The notes under the pieces: generated by a model
Database searches by the model: none
Told to the model about the DNA's origin: nothing
What the model saw: the letters and a program-made list of their open reading frames with translations, nothing else
Source of the DNA: Oscillospiraceae bacterium
GTDB taxonomy: Bacteria; Bacillota; Clostridia; UMGS1883
Direction: 5' to 3'
DNA: 12,594 nt
NCBI GenBank assembly: GCA_022508735.1
Contig: JAFLUQ010000058.1
Coordinates: forward strand, 1-12,594
Shown here: positions 7,058 through 12,594 of the stretch, piece after piece
How positions within the stretch are numbered: the first letter of the stretch is position 1
Layout: each line of letters opens with the position of its first letter
Translations under genes and position numbers: made by a program

Positions 7058-7066
7058 TGCTACGAT
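7058..7066 (+). promoter_or_regulatory. Extended -10 of the ABC exporter promoter
   Basis: TGcTACGAT gives an extended -10 box (TACGAT, 7061-7066) with a start site near 7073 and a leader of about 24 nt. The corresponding -35 is poor, which fits dependence on an activator at the three repeats just upstream. Confidence 0.45.
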
Positions 7067-7096
7067 AAGGTCATCTTAAATGAAAGGGTGACTATT

Positions 7097-7828
7097 ATGA
7101 CAGAAACTGTGAAAACCTACGGACTCACCAAAAGGTACGGCGACGTGCTCTCGGTGAGCAACCTCAGCATGAGCGTTAAGGAGGAGCGTATATACGGCTT
7201 TCTCGGGCCGAACGGCGCCGGGAAGTCAACCACGCTGAAAATGCTGCTGGACCTGGCTCGGCCCACGGCGGGAGCGATCGACATATTCGGAAGACGGCTC
7301 AGCGGCAGAACGAGGAACGAAATTTTAAAGGATATTGGCTCGCTGATCGAATCGCCCTCATTCTACGGGCACCTGACCGGGGAGGAAAACCTGAGAATTC
7401 TGCAGACGGTGCTGGATGTGCCGAGGGAAAACATCGAAAAGGTGCTGAGCATCGTTCGGCTGGATAAGCAGCGCGGCAAGAAGGTATCGGCCTACTCCCT
7501 CGGCATGAAGCAGAGGCTGGGTCTCGCCGGGGCGCTTCTGTCAATGCCAAAGCTCCTTATTCTCGACGAACCCACCAACGGCCTTGACCCGGCGGGCATA
7601 CAGGAGATTCGCGAGCTGATACACAGCCTGCCGGAAAAGTACGGCATGACGGTGATAGTGTCGAGCCATTTGCTGCCGGAGATCGACCGCTTGGCCGACG
7701 ATGTGGGCATAATAGCCAACGGAAAAATGATGTATCAGGGGCCGCTAAATAGCCTTCACGAAATGGACCACAGCAAGAGCCTTGAGGAGATATTCCTTGA
7801 CCTCACCGGAAAGGAGCAGAGCTTATGA
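7097..7828 (+). CDS. ABC exporter ATPase, LanF/CprA (lantibiotic-immunity) type
   Basis: A 243-residue ATP-binding subunit powering the two permeases that follow. Walker A GPNGAGKST is at 37-45, signature YSLGMKQR at 133-140, Walker B LLILDEP at 153-159 with catalytic E158, D-loop NGLDPAG, and switch H191 in VSSHLL. The Q-loop position reads GSLIESPSFYGHLT, with Glu (E85) instead of Gln; this 'E-loop' is reported for lantibiotic self-protection ATPases of the LanF group. The stretch GIQEIRELIHSLPEKYGMTV is also typical of that group and of bacitracin/CprABC transporters. ATG at 7097 follows AAAGGGTGA; the longer frame from 7052 is rejected because it begins before the predicted transcript. 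The stop overlaps the next ATG by 4 bp (ATGA). The role is probably removal of antimicrobial peptides from the membrane. Confidence 0.94.
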   Translation: MTETVKTYGLTKRYGDVLSVSNLSMSVKEERIYGFLGPNGAGKSTTLKMLLDLARPTAGAIDIFGRRLSGRTRNEILKDIGSLIESPSFYGHLTGEENLRILQTVLDVPRENIEKVLSIVRLDKQRGKKVSAYSLGMKQRLGLAGALLSMPKLLILDEPTNGLDPAGIQEIRELIHSLPEKYGMTVIVSSHLLPEIDRLADDVGIIANGKMMYQGPLNSLHEMDHSKSLEEIFLDLTGKEQSL

Positions 7829-8586
7829 TAAGGCTTTTAAAAAGCGAATATCTCAAGACCCGCCGCCGCTTTGTATTCCTCACCGCCATAGTTATGACTC
7901 TGGCAATGCTGGCGTGGACCTTTCACGGCAGTTTCAAGGGTGATACACTGCGCCTCGGGTGGATGCTGCTGCTCTATCAGATGCCGCTGGCGAACACCGT
8001 ATTTATGTCGCTTTTATCGATGATAGTTGCCTCCCGCCTTTGTGACCTTGAGCACCGGGGAGCAATGGTGAGGAAGCTGGCCTCAGCAATCGACAAGGGT
8101 AAGATATACGACGCAAAGCTGCTCTACGGGCTCGCCGTAGTGCTGTTCGCAGTGGTATTCAGTTGGGCCGCCACGATCGCGCTCGGGTATTACAAGGGAT
8201 TCTGGGCGCCGTTTCCGATGAAGCTCTACCTTTTTTACCTTCTGTTTACCGCCGCGCCGACGGTGGTCATATACATCCTTCAGCACACGCTGTCCATTTG
8301 CGTTAAAAATCAGACGGTGTCGTTCTTCACCGGGGCTTTAGGCGCTTTTGGCGGGATGTTCGCCCTGTATTTGCAAAATCTGCCATGGCTTCGCAGAATA
8401 CTTATTTGGGGATGGTACGGCGCTCTGCAGTTCGTGGGTCTTTGGGGCTGGACGAAGGAGAGCAGATATGCGGACGCTTACTTTGAGATAATGCCCTTTG
8501 ACTGGATATTGTTCGGAGTGCTCATAGCCGCAGGAGCAGCGATATATATCCTTGGCAGGGCTTGGTTTAAAAGGAAGGAGTTTTGA
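7825..8586 (+). CDS. ABC-2 type permease, LanE/CprB-like
   Basis: A 253-residue permease with about six membrane helices, the expected size for the first permease of a LanFEG or CprABC transporter. It begins MIRLLKSEYLKTRRR, the typical amphipathic cytosolic start of ABC-2 exporters, and has hydrophobic stretches near 18-32, 50-72, 100-122, 137-160, 170-187 and 225-242. Residues just after helix 2 (SRLCDLEHRGAMVRKL) form the usual cytosolic coupling segment. It is translationally coupled to the ATPase by an ATGA overlap and followed after 2 bp by the second permease. The pair differs in sequence, so the transporter is probably a heterodimeric membrane unit. The specific substrate is not readable. 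Confidence 0.87.
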   Translation: MIRLLKSEYLKTRRRFVFLTAIVMTLAMLAWTFHGSFKGDTLRLGWMLLLYQMPLANTVFMSLLSMIVASRLCDLEHRGAMVRKLASAIDKGKIYDAKLLYGLAVVLFAVVFSWAATIALGYYKGFWAPFPMKLYLFYLLFTAAPTVVIYILQHTLSICVKNQTVSFFTGALGAFGGMFALYLQNLPWLRRILIWGWYGALQFVGLWGWTKESRYADAYFEIMPFDWILFGVLIAAGAAIYILGRAWFKRKEF

Positions 8587-8588
8587 CC

Positions 8589-9317
8589 ATGTTAATAAGA
8601 TTACTTAAAGCGGAGCGGCTGAAGCTCAGGCGCTCACCGGTGTGGCTTGCGTTTTTACTTATGCCCGTGCTGCCGGCGATATTGGGTACGCTGAACTATT
8701 TAGGCAACATAGAAATACTCTCGAGCGAGTGGTACAGCCTTTGGACGCAGCACACCCTGTTTACCGACTACTTCTTCCTCCCCATAATGCTGGGGATATA
8801 CTGCTCATACATCATGCATCAGGAGCATCTGAACCACAACTGGAACAAGCTGTTCTCCATGCCTGTGGGGAGGGCGAATATATTCCTTGCCAAGCTCATA
8901 AGCGCTTCGGGAATGGTGCTGCTGAGCGAAGCTTGGATAGGCGCGCTGTTCCTTATCTCCGGCTACGTTTTGGGAATGAGTGACCCTCCGCTCGGCTCCC
9001 TCGCTATATGGTGCCTGTTCGGCACGCTGGGCGGGGTTGTCATGGCCGCTATTCAGCTCACGCTGTCTATGTTTATTAAAAGCTTCGCCCTGCCTGTTGG
9101 CATAGCCTTCGCGGGCGGACTGTCGGGGCTGGTCTTTCTCTCAAAGCATTTGGGGCACGTCTGGCCCTACTCCCTCATGGCCTACGGCATGAACTCCAAC
9201 TCGCCGCAGGAGCTTATAAAAAGCGGGTACGCTCAGTTTGTGATTATCTGCATGGTGTATATTGCCTTATTCACGATTTTCGGAAGCGTTGTTGCCTCCC
9301 GTAAAGAAATGGGATAA
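8589..9317 (+). CDS. ABC-2 type permease, LanG/CprC-like
   Basis: A 242-residue six-helix permease that completes the ATPase-permease-permease set. It starts MLIRLLKAERLKLRRSPVW, mirroring the N-terminus of the neighbouring permease. The segment YSLWTQHTLFTDYFFLPIMLGIY, then HQEHLNHNWNKLFSMPV, is characteristic of the second permease in lantibiotic-immunity and bacitracin-type exporters. A TTG at 8583 is in frame but the ATG at 8589 is 8 nt after the AAGGAG ribosome site, which itself lies in the last codons of the preceding gene. About 48 bp separate it from the following small ORF; no terminator hairpin is visible there, so the small ORF may be cotranscribed. Confidence 0.88.
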   Translation: MLIRLLKAERLKLRRSPVWLAFLLMPVLPAILGTLNYLGNIEILSSEWYSLWTQHTLFTDYFFLPIMLGIYCSYIMHQEHLNHNWNKLFSMPVGRANIFLAKLISASGMVLLSEAWIGALFLISGYVLGMSDPPLGSLAIWCLFGTLGGVVMAAIQLTLSMFIKSFALPVGIAFAGGLSGLVFLSKHLGHVWPYSLMAYGMNSNSPQELIKSGYAQFVIICMVYIALFTIFGSVVASRKEMG

Positions 9318-9365
9318 AACTATCCTAAGAGAGGCATAATATCAAAAAAGGAAAGGAACGATATT

Positions 9366-9524
9366 ATGCAGAACAAAAAACGACCCACCGGGGCGGAGAG
9401 GCTATTTTCAAGAATGAGTGACGCGGAGTTCGCCGAGGAGCCTTTATCGGAAGAGGACACAGAGGACAAAGCAGAGACCAAGGACGACGATCTGCCGGAT
9501 GCAGACGAGGAATATGCAAGATAA
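9366..9524 (+). CDS. 52-residue acidic small protein, function unknown
   Basis: I do not recognise this protein. It begins MQNKKRPTGAERLFSRMSD, a short basic, weakly amphipathic segment, then becomes strongly acidic: about 17 Asp/Glu in the last 33 residues. It has no Cys, no hydrophobic helix and no signal peptide, so it is likely cytosolic and disordered. Support for a real gene is a purine-rich ribosome site (GGAAAGGAACG) about 6-10 nt before the ATG, position 48 bp after the exporter operon on the same strand, and codon use like its neighbours. It does not look like a lanthipeptide precursor, which needs Cys. A longer minus-strand frame covers the same DNA but crosses a terminator. A structured repeat begins 8 nt after its stop. 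Confidence 0.6.
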   Translation: MQNKKRPTGAERLFSRMSDAEFAEEPLSEEDTEDKAETKDDDLPDADEEYAR

Positions 9525-9532
9525 AAAGGGAT

Positions 9533-9692
9533 GTAAAAAAACTCGCTCTGTAGTGTGGAGGCACAGGGGCCGGCCGAAAAAATCGTGCAGAGTGGATGAA
9601 AATCAGTTTGTGACGGCGGCGAAGCCGACGGAACAAACCCTCCCGACGGCGTACGTGGGTACGCCGAGTGGTGATTTTCGTCCGCAGCTTAG
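9533..9692 (+). repeat. Structured intergenic repeat, copy A
   Basis: The core 9549-9692 aligns without gaps to 12451-12594, with about 18 differences over 144 positions by hand count; similarity weakens through GTAAAAA at 9533. The predicted fold is a three-way junction: P1 9592-9605 with 9672-9685 (14 pairs, two G-U), P2 GTTTGT (9606-9611) with ACAAAC (9633-9638) extended by CGGC/GCCG around a GAA loop, and P3 CGGCGTAC (9647-9654) with GTACGCCG (9659-9666) around GTGG. A further GCAC (9561-9564) with GTGC (9585-9588) pairing is conserved upstream. The copies differ in ways that keep the pairs. Orientation is set by the neighbouring plus-strand gene. It may be a structured RNA, a MITE-like element or a 3'-end module; no named class was recognised. 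Confidence 0.8.
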
Positions 9693-9805
9693 GGGCATAA
9701 AAAAACGAAATCCGCCTTTTATGGCGGATTTCCACGTTAAACAGGCCTTTTTGGGGAACTTGGGGGCGCACAACCGCTTTAATATAGGGATTTATGCCCC
9801 TAAGC
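9687..9805. repeat. 15-bp perfect inverted repeat enclosing 89 bp
   Basis: GCTTAGGGGCATAAA at 9687-9701 is exactly complementary to TTTATGCCCCTAAGC at 9791-9805. The left arm begins inside the last six bases of structured repeat copy A, and copy B also ends at the same six bases (GCTTAG) at the window edge, so the inverted repeat may belong to the same element. The enclosed DNA carries a terminator for the minus-strand operon. Confidence 0.75.
9699..9732 (-). terminator. Intrinsic terminator of the cellulase-kinase operon
   Basis: GAAATCCGCC (9707-9716) and GGCGGATTTC (9723-9732) make a perfect 10-bp stem with a 6-nt loop. Read on the minus strand the stem is followed by G and then seven T (9705-9699), a classical Rho-independent terminator. 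It lies about 90 bp downstream of the kinase-like gene's stop. On the plus strand no T-tract follows. Confidence 0.88.
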
Positions 9806-9822
9806 GGTCTGCGCGACTTTTT

Positions 9823-10338
9823 TTACGGTCCCTTGTATTTTAGTCTACTCATAAACTCCTTATATTCGCGCTTATTTCTTATGGTTATAAGCTCCACGTT
9901 TTTGGCGGCGCTGAGTCTTTCAACTATCACGGGGCGTTCTTTACTGCGAAAGCTCCACACATAGCTCAAAAACTCAAGGTCAAGCTTTTCCGGGCAGCCC
10001 TCGCCCATATCGGGGCGAGTAATGCCGTAATTTTTCGCGACCCTTTTCAGAACACGGAGCAGGCAGACGGGGCTCGGGTAGTCCAGAAAAATCACTGTAT
10101 CTGCACGCTGGAGGCGCATATTCAGAGTACGGCTGAAGTTGCCGTCGATTATCCATTTATCCTTTTTCAGTTCAGCGGTCAGCAGGGCGTCAAACTCATC
10201 TCTTGGCGCTTCTACCCAACCCTCGCGCCAGAACAGCTTATCCAGATGAACAAGCGGAATGCCGAGCTTTTCGGCCATGATTCGCCCAAGAGTGGTCTTT
10301 CCGCTGCCGGGCGAGCCGACTATAAGTATTCTATCCAT
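9823..10338 (-). CDS. Adenylate-kinase-like P-loop protein (FlaR/topology-modulation family)
   Basis: A 171-residue cytosolic P-loop protein. It begins MDRILIVGSPGSGKTTLGR with Walker A GSPGSGKT at 8-15, then HLDKLFWREGWVE (31-43), IIDGNFSRTLNMRLQRADTV (63-82) and the family's long C-terminal motif TRPDMGEGCPEKLDLEFL (107-124) with VWSFRSKERP (127-136). This pattern belongs to small proteins annotated as 'adenylate kinase' or 'DNA topology modulation protein FlaR'; their true substrate is poorly known, and a nucleoside or small-molecule kinase activity is an inference. The ATG at 10338 has GAGGT 7 nt upstream; a longer frame from 10392 would overlap the cellulase gene and lacks support. It follows the cellulase by 10 bp, its ribosome site overlaps that gene's stop, and it ends before a clear terminator, so the two form one operon. 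Confidence 0.87.
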   Translation of the reverse strand: MDRILIVGSPGSGKTTLGRIMAEKLGIPLVHLDKLFWREGWVEAPRDEFDALLTAELKKDKWIIDGNFSRTLNMRLQRADTVIFLDYPSPVCLLRVLKRVAKNYGITRPDMGEGCPEKLDLEFLSYVWSFRSKERPVIVERLSAAKNVELITIRNKREYKEFMSRLKYKGP

Positions 10339-10348
10339 AAAGTTGACC

Positions 10349-11890
10349 TCAAAAGCTGCTAAATACCAGCCTACCTGATTCAGTAAGCTCACTGTCGTCT
10401 ATGCCGTCACGGATATTTGCGCCGGGTCTGATGGCGGCGGAGCTTTCCGCCTTATCGCAGAGAGACCAGTTTGCCCAGCTTATATTATTTTTGCGCATAA
10501 AATCCAGCCAAACGCGGGCTTCGTCGGCATACACCCTGCCGCCGCCGCTGGCGTCGCTGACGCCCCACTCGCTGACGAATACCGCCAAGCCCTGCGCTCT
10601 CGCCGAGGTGATACGGTCACGGAGCCACCCGGTATGAGTACCGGCGTAAAAATGGCAGGTATACATGACGTTCTCCGCCGTCAGCGGAGCCTTAGCCGCC
10701 TCGTGAAGGTCCTGGCTCCAGGTTGGGCTGCCAACAAGAACGATGGCCTCAGGCGCATTCTGGCGAATAACGCCGATTATTTCCTCAGCGTATGGCTTCA
10801 CGTCGCCGCTCCAGTTTACCGCTCCGTTAGGCTCGTTGCATATTTCGTAGAGCACTGCCGGGTTGTCCCCATATTTTTGTGACATCTCGGCGAAAAACTC
10901 CCTCGCCTCGTTGATGTGGGTCATTGGGTTGCCGTCGGAGAGGATATGCCAGTCGATTATGACGTACATATCAAGCTCTATAGCCGTATCTACCGCGTTT
11001 ATAAGCGTATCTTTGACCCCGGGGTTCTGTAAGTAGCCGCCCTCGGCGGTGTACATAGCCACGCGGAACAGATTGGCTCCGCGGTCGGCCGTGGACTTTA
11101 TGACCTCGCGGCTGAGGAACTGCGGGAACCACTGTATGCCGTGGGTGCTCATGCCGCGAAGCACCACCGGCTCTCCCTTCTCGTTCACAAGGTCTACACC
11201 CTCTACGCACAGCCGCCCGTTTTCACTGACGCCGCCGCTTATGGCAATAGGCCCCGGCTTTGTTTCTTCCGGCCCGGCAGGCACCGGAGTAAAGGCTGAC
11301 TTGCCCATTGCGCGGGAGATAAGAGCGCAGGCCTCGGCCCGGCTCAGGTTCGACTTGGGGTTGAATTTACCCTTATCGTCGCCGCCGGCCACGCCTATTG
11401 AATATGCCGCCAGCACGGCGTTATAGTACCGGCCGTCAAGCTCAGAGAAGTCGGCCATTTTTGCCGATTCGGTGTTATAGTCGCCCCGTGCGTCGGGTGC
11501 AAAGGCGTTCATTATGATCTTAACTGCGAGCTGCCTGCTTATCGGCTCATCATAGCTCTCACCGGTCGGCGGAGCCTCGTCCCAATCGTACCAGCCCGCG
11601 TCGAGGGCCGCTTTCATAAGCCCTGCCGCCCAATGAGACGATGCGGACTGTCCGGGTTTAAGTCCCTGAAGCCGCGCCGTTATACTTATCAGCTCAGACT
11701 TACTTATTGAGTTATTCGGGCGAAAGGTTCCGTCGGGATACCCCTTGAGAGCGCCAAGCTCCGTCATTTCGGATACACAAGAGCAGTACCAGTCACCCTC
11801 ACTGACATCGGCAAATATATCACCGGCCCCTACGGATAAGGGCAGCATTATGATCAACAAGGAAATCAATATACATTTCAGCGGTTTCAA
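10349..11890 (-). CDS. S-layer-anchored GH5 endoglucanase (cellulase)
   Basis: A 513-residue secreted enzyme. Residues 1-27 form a signal peptide (ILISLLIIMLPLSV core, cleavage near IFA-DV). Three SLH repeats follow, about 27-75, 84-130 (degenerate) and 147-197, including GYPDGTFRPNN and FNPKSNLSRAEA; these tether proteins to wall polymers. After a Pro-rich linker, residues about 225-490 are a GH5 catalytic domain of subfamily 2 type: RGMSTHGIQWFP, D313-W314-H315, acid/base E353 in EICNEPNG, HFYAG (413-417) and nucleophile E441 in VSEWG. It should hydrolyse beta-1,4-glucans at the cell surface. Usual GH5_2 cellulases carry C-terminal binding modules; none is seen. The start is TTG at 11890, 6 nt after GAGGTG; the longer frame from 11941 begins upstream of the predicted transcript. 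It shares an operon with the P-loop protein. Confidence 0.92.
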   Translation of the reverse strand: MKPLKCILISLLIIMLPLSVGAGDIFADVSEGDWYCSCVSEMTELGALKGYPDGTFRPNNSISKSELISITARLQGLKPGQSASSHWAAGLMKAALDAGWYDWDEAPPTGESYDEPISRQLAVKIIMNAFAPDARGDYNTESAKMADFSELDGRYYNAVLAAYSIGVAGGDDKGKFNPKSNLSRAEACALISRAMGKSAFTPVPAGPEETKPGPIAISGGVSENGRLCVEGVDLVNEKGEPVVLRGMSTHGIQWFPQFLSREVIKSTADRGANLFRVAMYTAEGGYLQNPGVKDTLINAVDTAIELDMYVIIDWHILSDGNPMTHINEAREFFAEMSQKYGDNPAVLYEICNEPNGAVNWSGDVKPYAEEIIGVIRQNAPEAIVLVGSPTWSQDLHEAAKAPLTAENVMYTCHFYAGTHTGWLRDRITSARAQGLAVFVSEWGVSDASGGGRVYADEARVWLDFMRKNNISWANWSLCDKAESSAAIRPGANIRDGIDDSELTESGRLVFSSF

Positions 11891-11903
11891 AAAAAACACC
11901 TCT

Positions 11904-11936
11904 TTTATGCCTATTTTACCCTTTTTCAGGCATAAA
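11904..11936. promoter_or_regulatory. 9-bp inverted repeat straddling the cellulase promoter
   Basis: TTTATGCCT (11904-11912) and AGGCATAAA (11928-11936) are perfect inverted arms with a 15-bp gap. They flank the -10 box, fill part of the spacer and touch the -35. A dimeric repressor bound here would occlude RNA polymerase. The regulator is unknown; a LacI- or TetR-type sugar- or metabolite-responsive protein would be typical (inference). Confidence 0.55.
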
Positions 11937-11941
11937 GTCAA
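11913..11941 (-). promoter_or_regulatory. Sigma70/SigA promoter of the cellulase operon
   Basis: On the minus strand TTGACT (11941-11936) and TAAAAT (11918-11913) are 17 bp apart. Transcription should start near 11906, giving a leader of about 16 nt and confirming the TTG start at 11890 with GAGGTG at 11902-11897. Confidence 0.85.
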
Positions 11942-11981
11942 GCCTTATGGGAAAAATACAGAGTAAAAGGAGATGATCAAA

Positions 11982-12425
11982 ATGGTACAGACCGTACACA
12001 GCGATACCATAGACCTGCTCAGAGAGTGCAACGCCGGAGTAAAAATGGGCGTTATATCTATTGAGGAGGTAATTGACAAGGTTCAAAACGATGGTCTAAA
12101 AAACCTACTGAACGCCTGCAAGGACGAGCATCAGCAGCTCGGCAGCGAGATACACGAACTGCTTAATAGCTACCATGACGAGGGCAAGGAGCCCAACCCA
12201 ATGGCCAAAGGTATGTCGTGGATGAAGACCAACGTAATGATGAGTGTCAAGGATGAGGATTCAACCATTGCAGACCTTATTACCGACGGCTGCAATATGG
12301 GCGTAAAGTCACTCAACCGCTACCTCAACAAGTATGAGGCCGCTGACGAAAAGACCAAGGATATTGCCAAGCGGCTGATAAACCTTGAGGAGAAGCTGAC
12401 AGTGGATATCAGACAGTATCTGTAA
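11982..12425 (+). CDS. Conserved helical protein, ferritin-like four-helix fold suspected
   Basis: A 147-residue soluble protein, almost entirely predicted helix, with four amphipathic segments around residues 5-35, 37-63, 75-107 and 108-145. I know similar proteins as conserved uncharacterised Clostridia proteins (NPMAKGMSWMKTNV and LITDGCNMGVKSLNRYLNKY are the conserved stretches) and suspect a ferritin-like or DUF2383-like bundle, but the canonical ExxH iron ligands of ferritins are not clear. Cys occurs at 16 and 46 and in DGCNMG. An ATG at 11973 is in frame but directly abuts AAAGGAG; the ATG at 11982 (MVQTVHSDTIDLL), 9 nt further on, is the better start. It is divergent from the cellulase operon, and no clear promoter was found in the short gap. 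A structured repeat starts 12 nt after its stop. No enzymatic role is claimed. Confidence 0.72.
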   Translation: MVQTVHSDTIDLLRECNAGVKMGVISIEEVIDKVQNDGLKNLLNACKDEHQQLGSEIHELLNSYHDEGKEPNPMAKGMSWMKTNVMMSVKDEDSTIADLITDGCNMGVKSLNRYLNKYEAADEKTKDIAKRLINLEEKLTVDIRQYL

Positions 12426-12436
12426 AACAAGTGGCC

Positions 12437-12594
12437 GTAAAAAGCCGCTTTGTAGTGTGGAGGCACAGGGGCCGTCCAAAAAAATCGTGCAGAACGGACG
12501 AAAATCAGTTAGTGACGGTGGTTTTACCGCCGTCACTAACCCTCCCGACGGCGTACGTGGGTACGCCGAGTGGTGATTTTCGTTCGTAGCTTAG
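12437..12594 (+). repeat. Structured intergenic repeat, copy B (cut by window edge)
   Basis: The core 12451-12594 matches copy A in the same orientation 2902 bp away. P1 is ACGGACGAAAATCA with TGATTTTCGTTCGT (14 pairs, one G-U). P2 is GTTAGTGACGGTGG with CCGCCGTCACTAAC, longer and cleaner than in copy A, around a TTTTA loop. P3 (12549-12568) is identical to copy A. Like copy A it begins just after a plus-strand stop codon and ends at the window edge in the same GCTTAG that starts the 15-bp inverted repeat after copy A, so it may continue outside. Confidence 0.8.

Noticed and set aside
9366..9524. Lanthipeptide or other bacteriocin precursor beside the LanFEG-like exporter
   Set aside because: The ORF has no Cys, no leader-protease motif and no modification enzymes nearby.
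9364..9843. Long overlapping frames on both strands (plus 9418-9843, minus 9364-9771)
   Set aside because: They cross the structured repeat, the 15-bp inverted repeat and the terminator, have low-complexity Arg/Lys/Pro/Thr-rich products and lack ribosome sites.
11942..11981. A promoter for the helical-protein gene
   Set aside because: AT-rich hexamers are present but no -10/-35 pair with acceptable spacing was found.
9549..12594. Diversity-generating retroelement template/variable repeat pair
   Set aside because: Both copies are intergenic, differences are not confined to template adenines, they preserve base pairing, and no reverse transcriptase is present in the window.
9549..12594. Insertion sequence or CRISPR
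   Set aside because: There is no transposase or target-site duplication that I could see, and two copies 2.9 kb apart are not an array. A non-autonomous MITE is not excluded.

Overview
The window looks like chromosomal DNA from an anaerobic Firmicute, probably a gut or rumen Clostridia (Oscillospiraceae-like). This is inferred from strong AGGAG-type Shine-Dalgarno sites, GTG and TTG starts, a fused FeoA-FeoB transporter, an S-layer-anchored GH5 cellulase, and a two-component system beside a LanFEG/CprABC-type ABC exporter. Base composition is balanced to slightly GC-rich. No phage, transposase, integrase, tRNA, rRNA or CRISPR was seen.

Layout. (1) Positions 1-3926, minus strand: two overlapping EamA-family transporter genes, then a FeoA-FeoB ferrous iron transporter with its own consensus promoter; it runs off the left edge. 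(2) 3927-4256: a divergent intergenic region with a repeated 12-mer, a strong promoter and a long foldable leader for pnuC. (3) 4257-4943, plus strand: pnuC, whose 3' end overlaps that of the sensor kinase gene. (4) 4918-9317: a self-contained module. An OmpR-type regulator and histidine kinase read leftward; an ABC ATPase and two permeases read rightward. The shared intergenic region holds three TTAAG(G/C) boxes spaced exactly 11 bp apart, a likely binding site for the regulator. This resembles systems that sense and remove lantibiotics or cationic peptides. (5) 9366-9524: a 52-residue acidic small ORF. (6) 9533-9822: an intergenic region with a structured repeat, a 15-bp inverted repeat and a minus-strand terminator. 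(7) 9823-11890, minus strand: an SLH-GH5 cellulase and a small P-loop kinase-like protein in one operon, with a promoter straddled by a 9-bp inverted repeat. (8) 11982-12425, plus strand: a conserved helical protein. (9) 12437 to the right edge: a second copy of the structured repeat.

The most unusual signal is the repeat, found at 9549-9692 and 12451-12594. The two copies align over 144 positions without gaps and differ at about 18 (hand count). The differences sit mostly in helices and loops, and several preserve base pairing, including two full compensatory swaps. It therefore looks like a family of structured RNAs or hairpin-rich mobile repeats, each placed just after a stop codon. I do not recognise it as a named class. 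The second most interesting element is the pnuC leader, which looks like a translational riboswitch of a class I could not assign.
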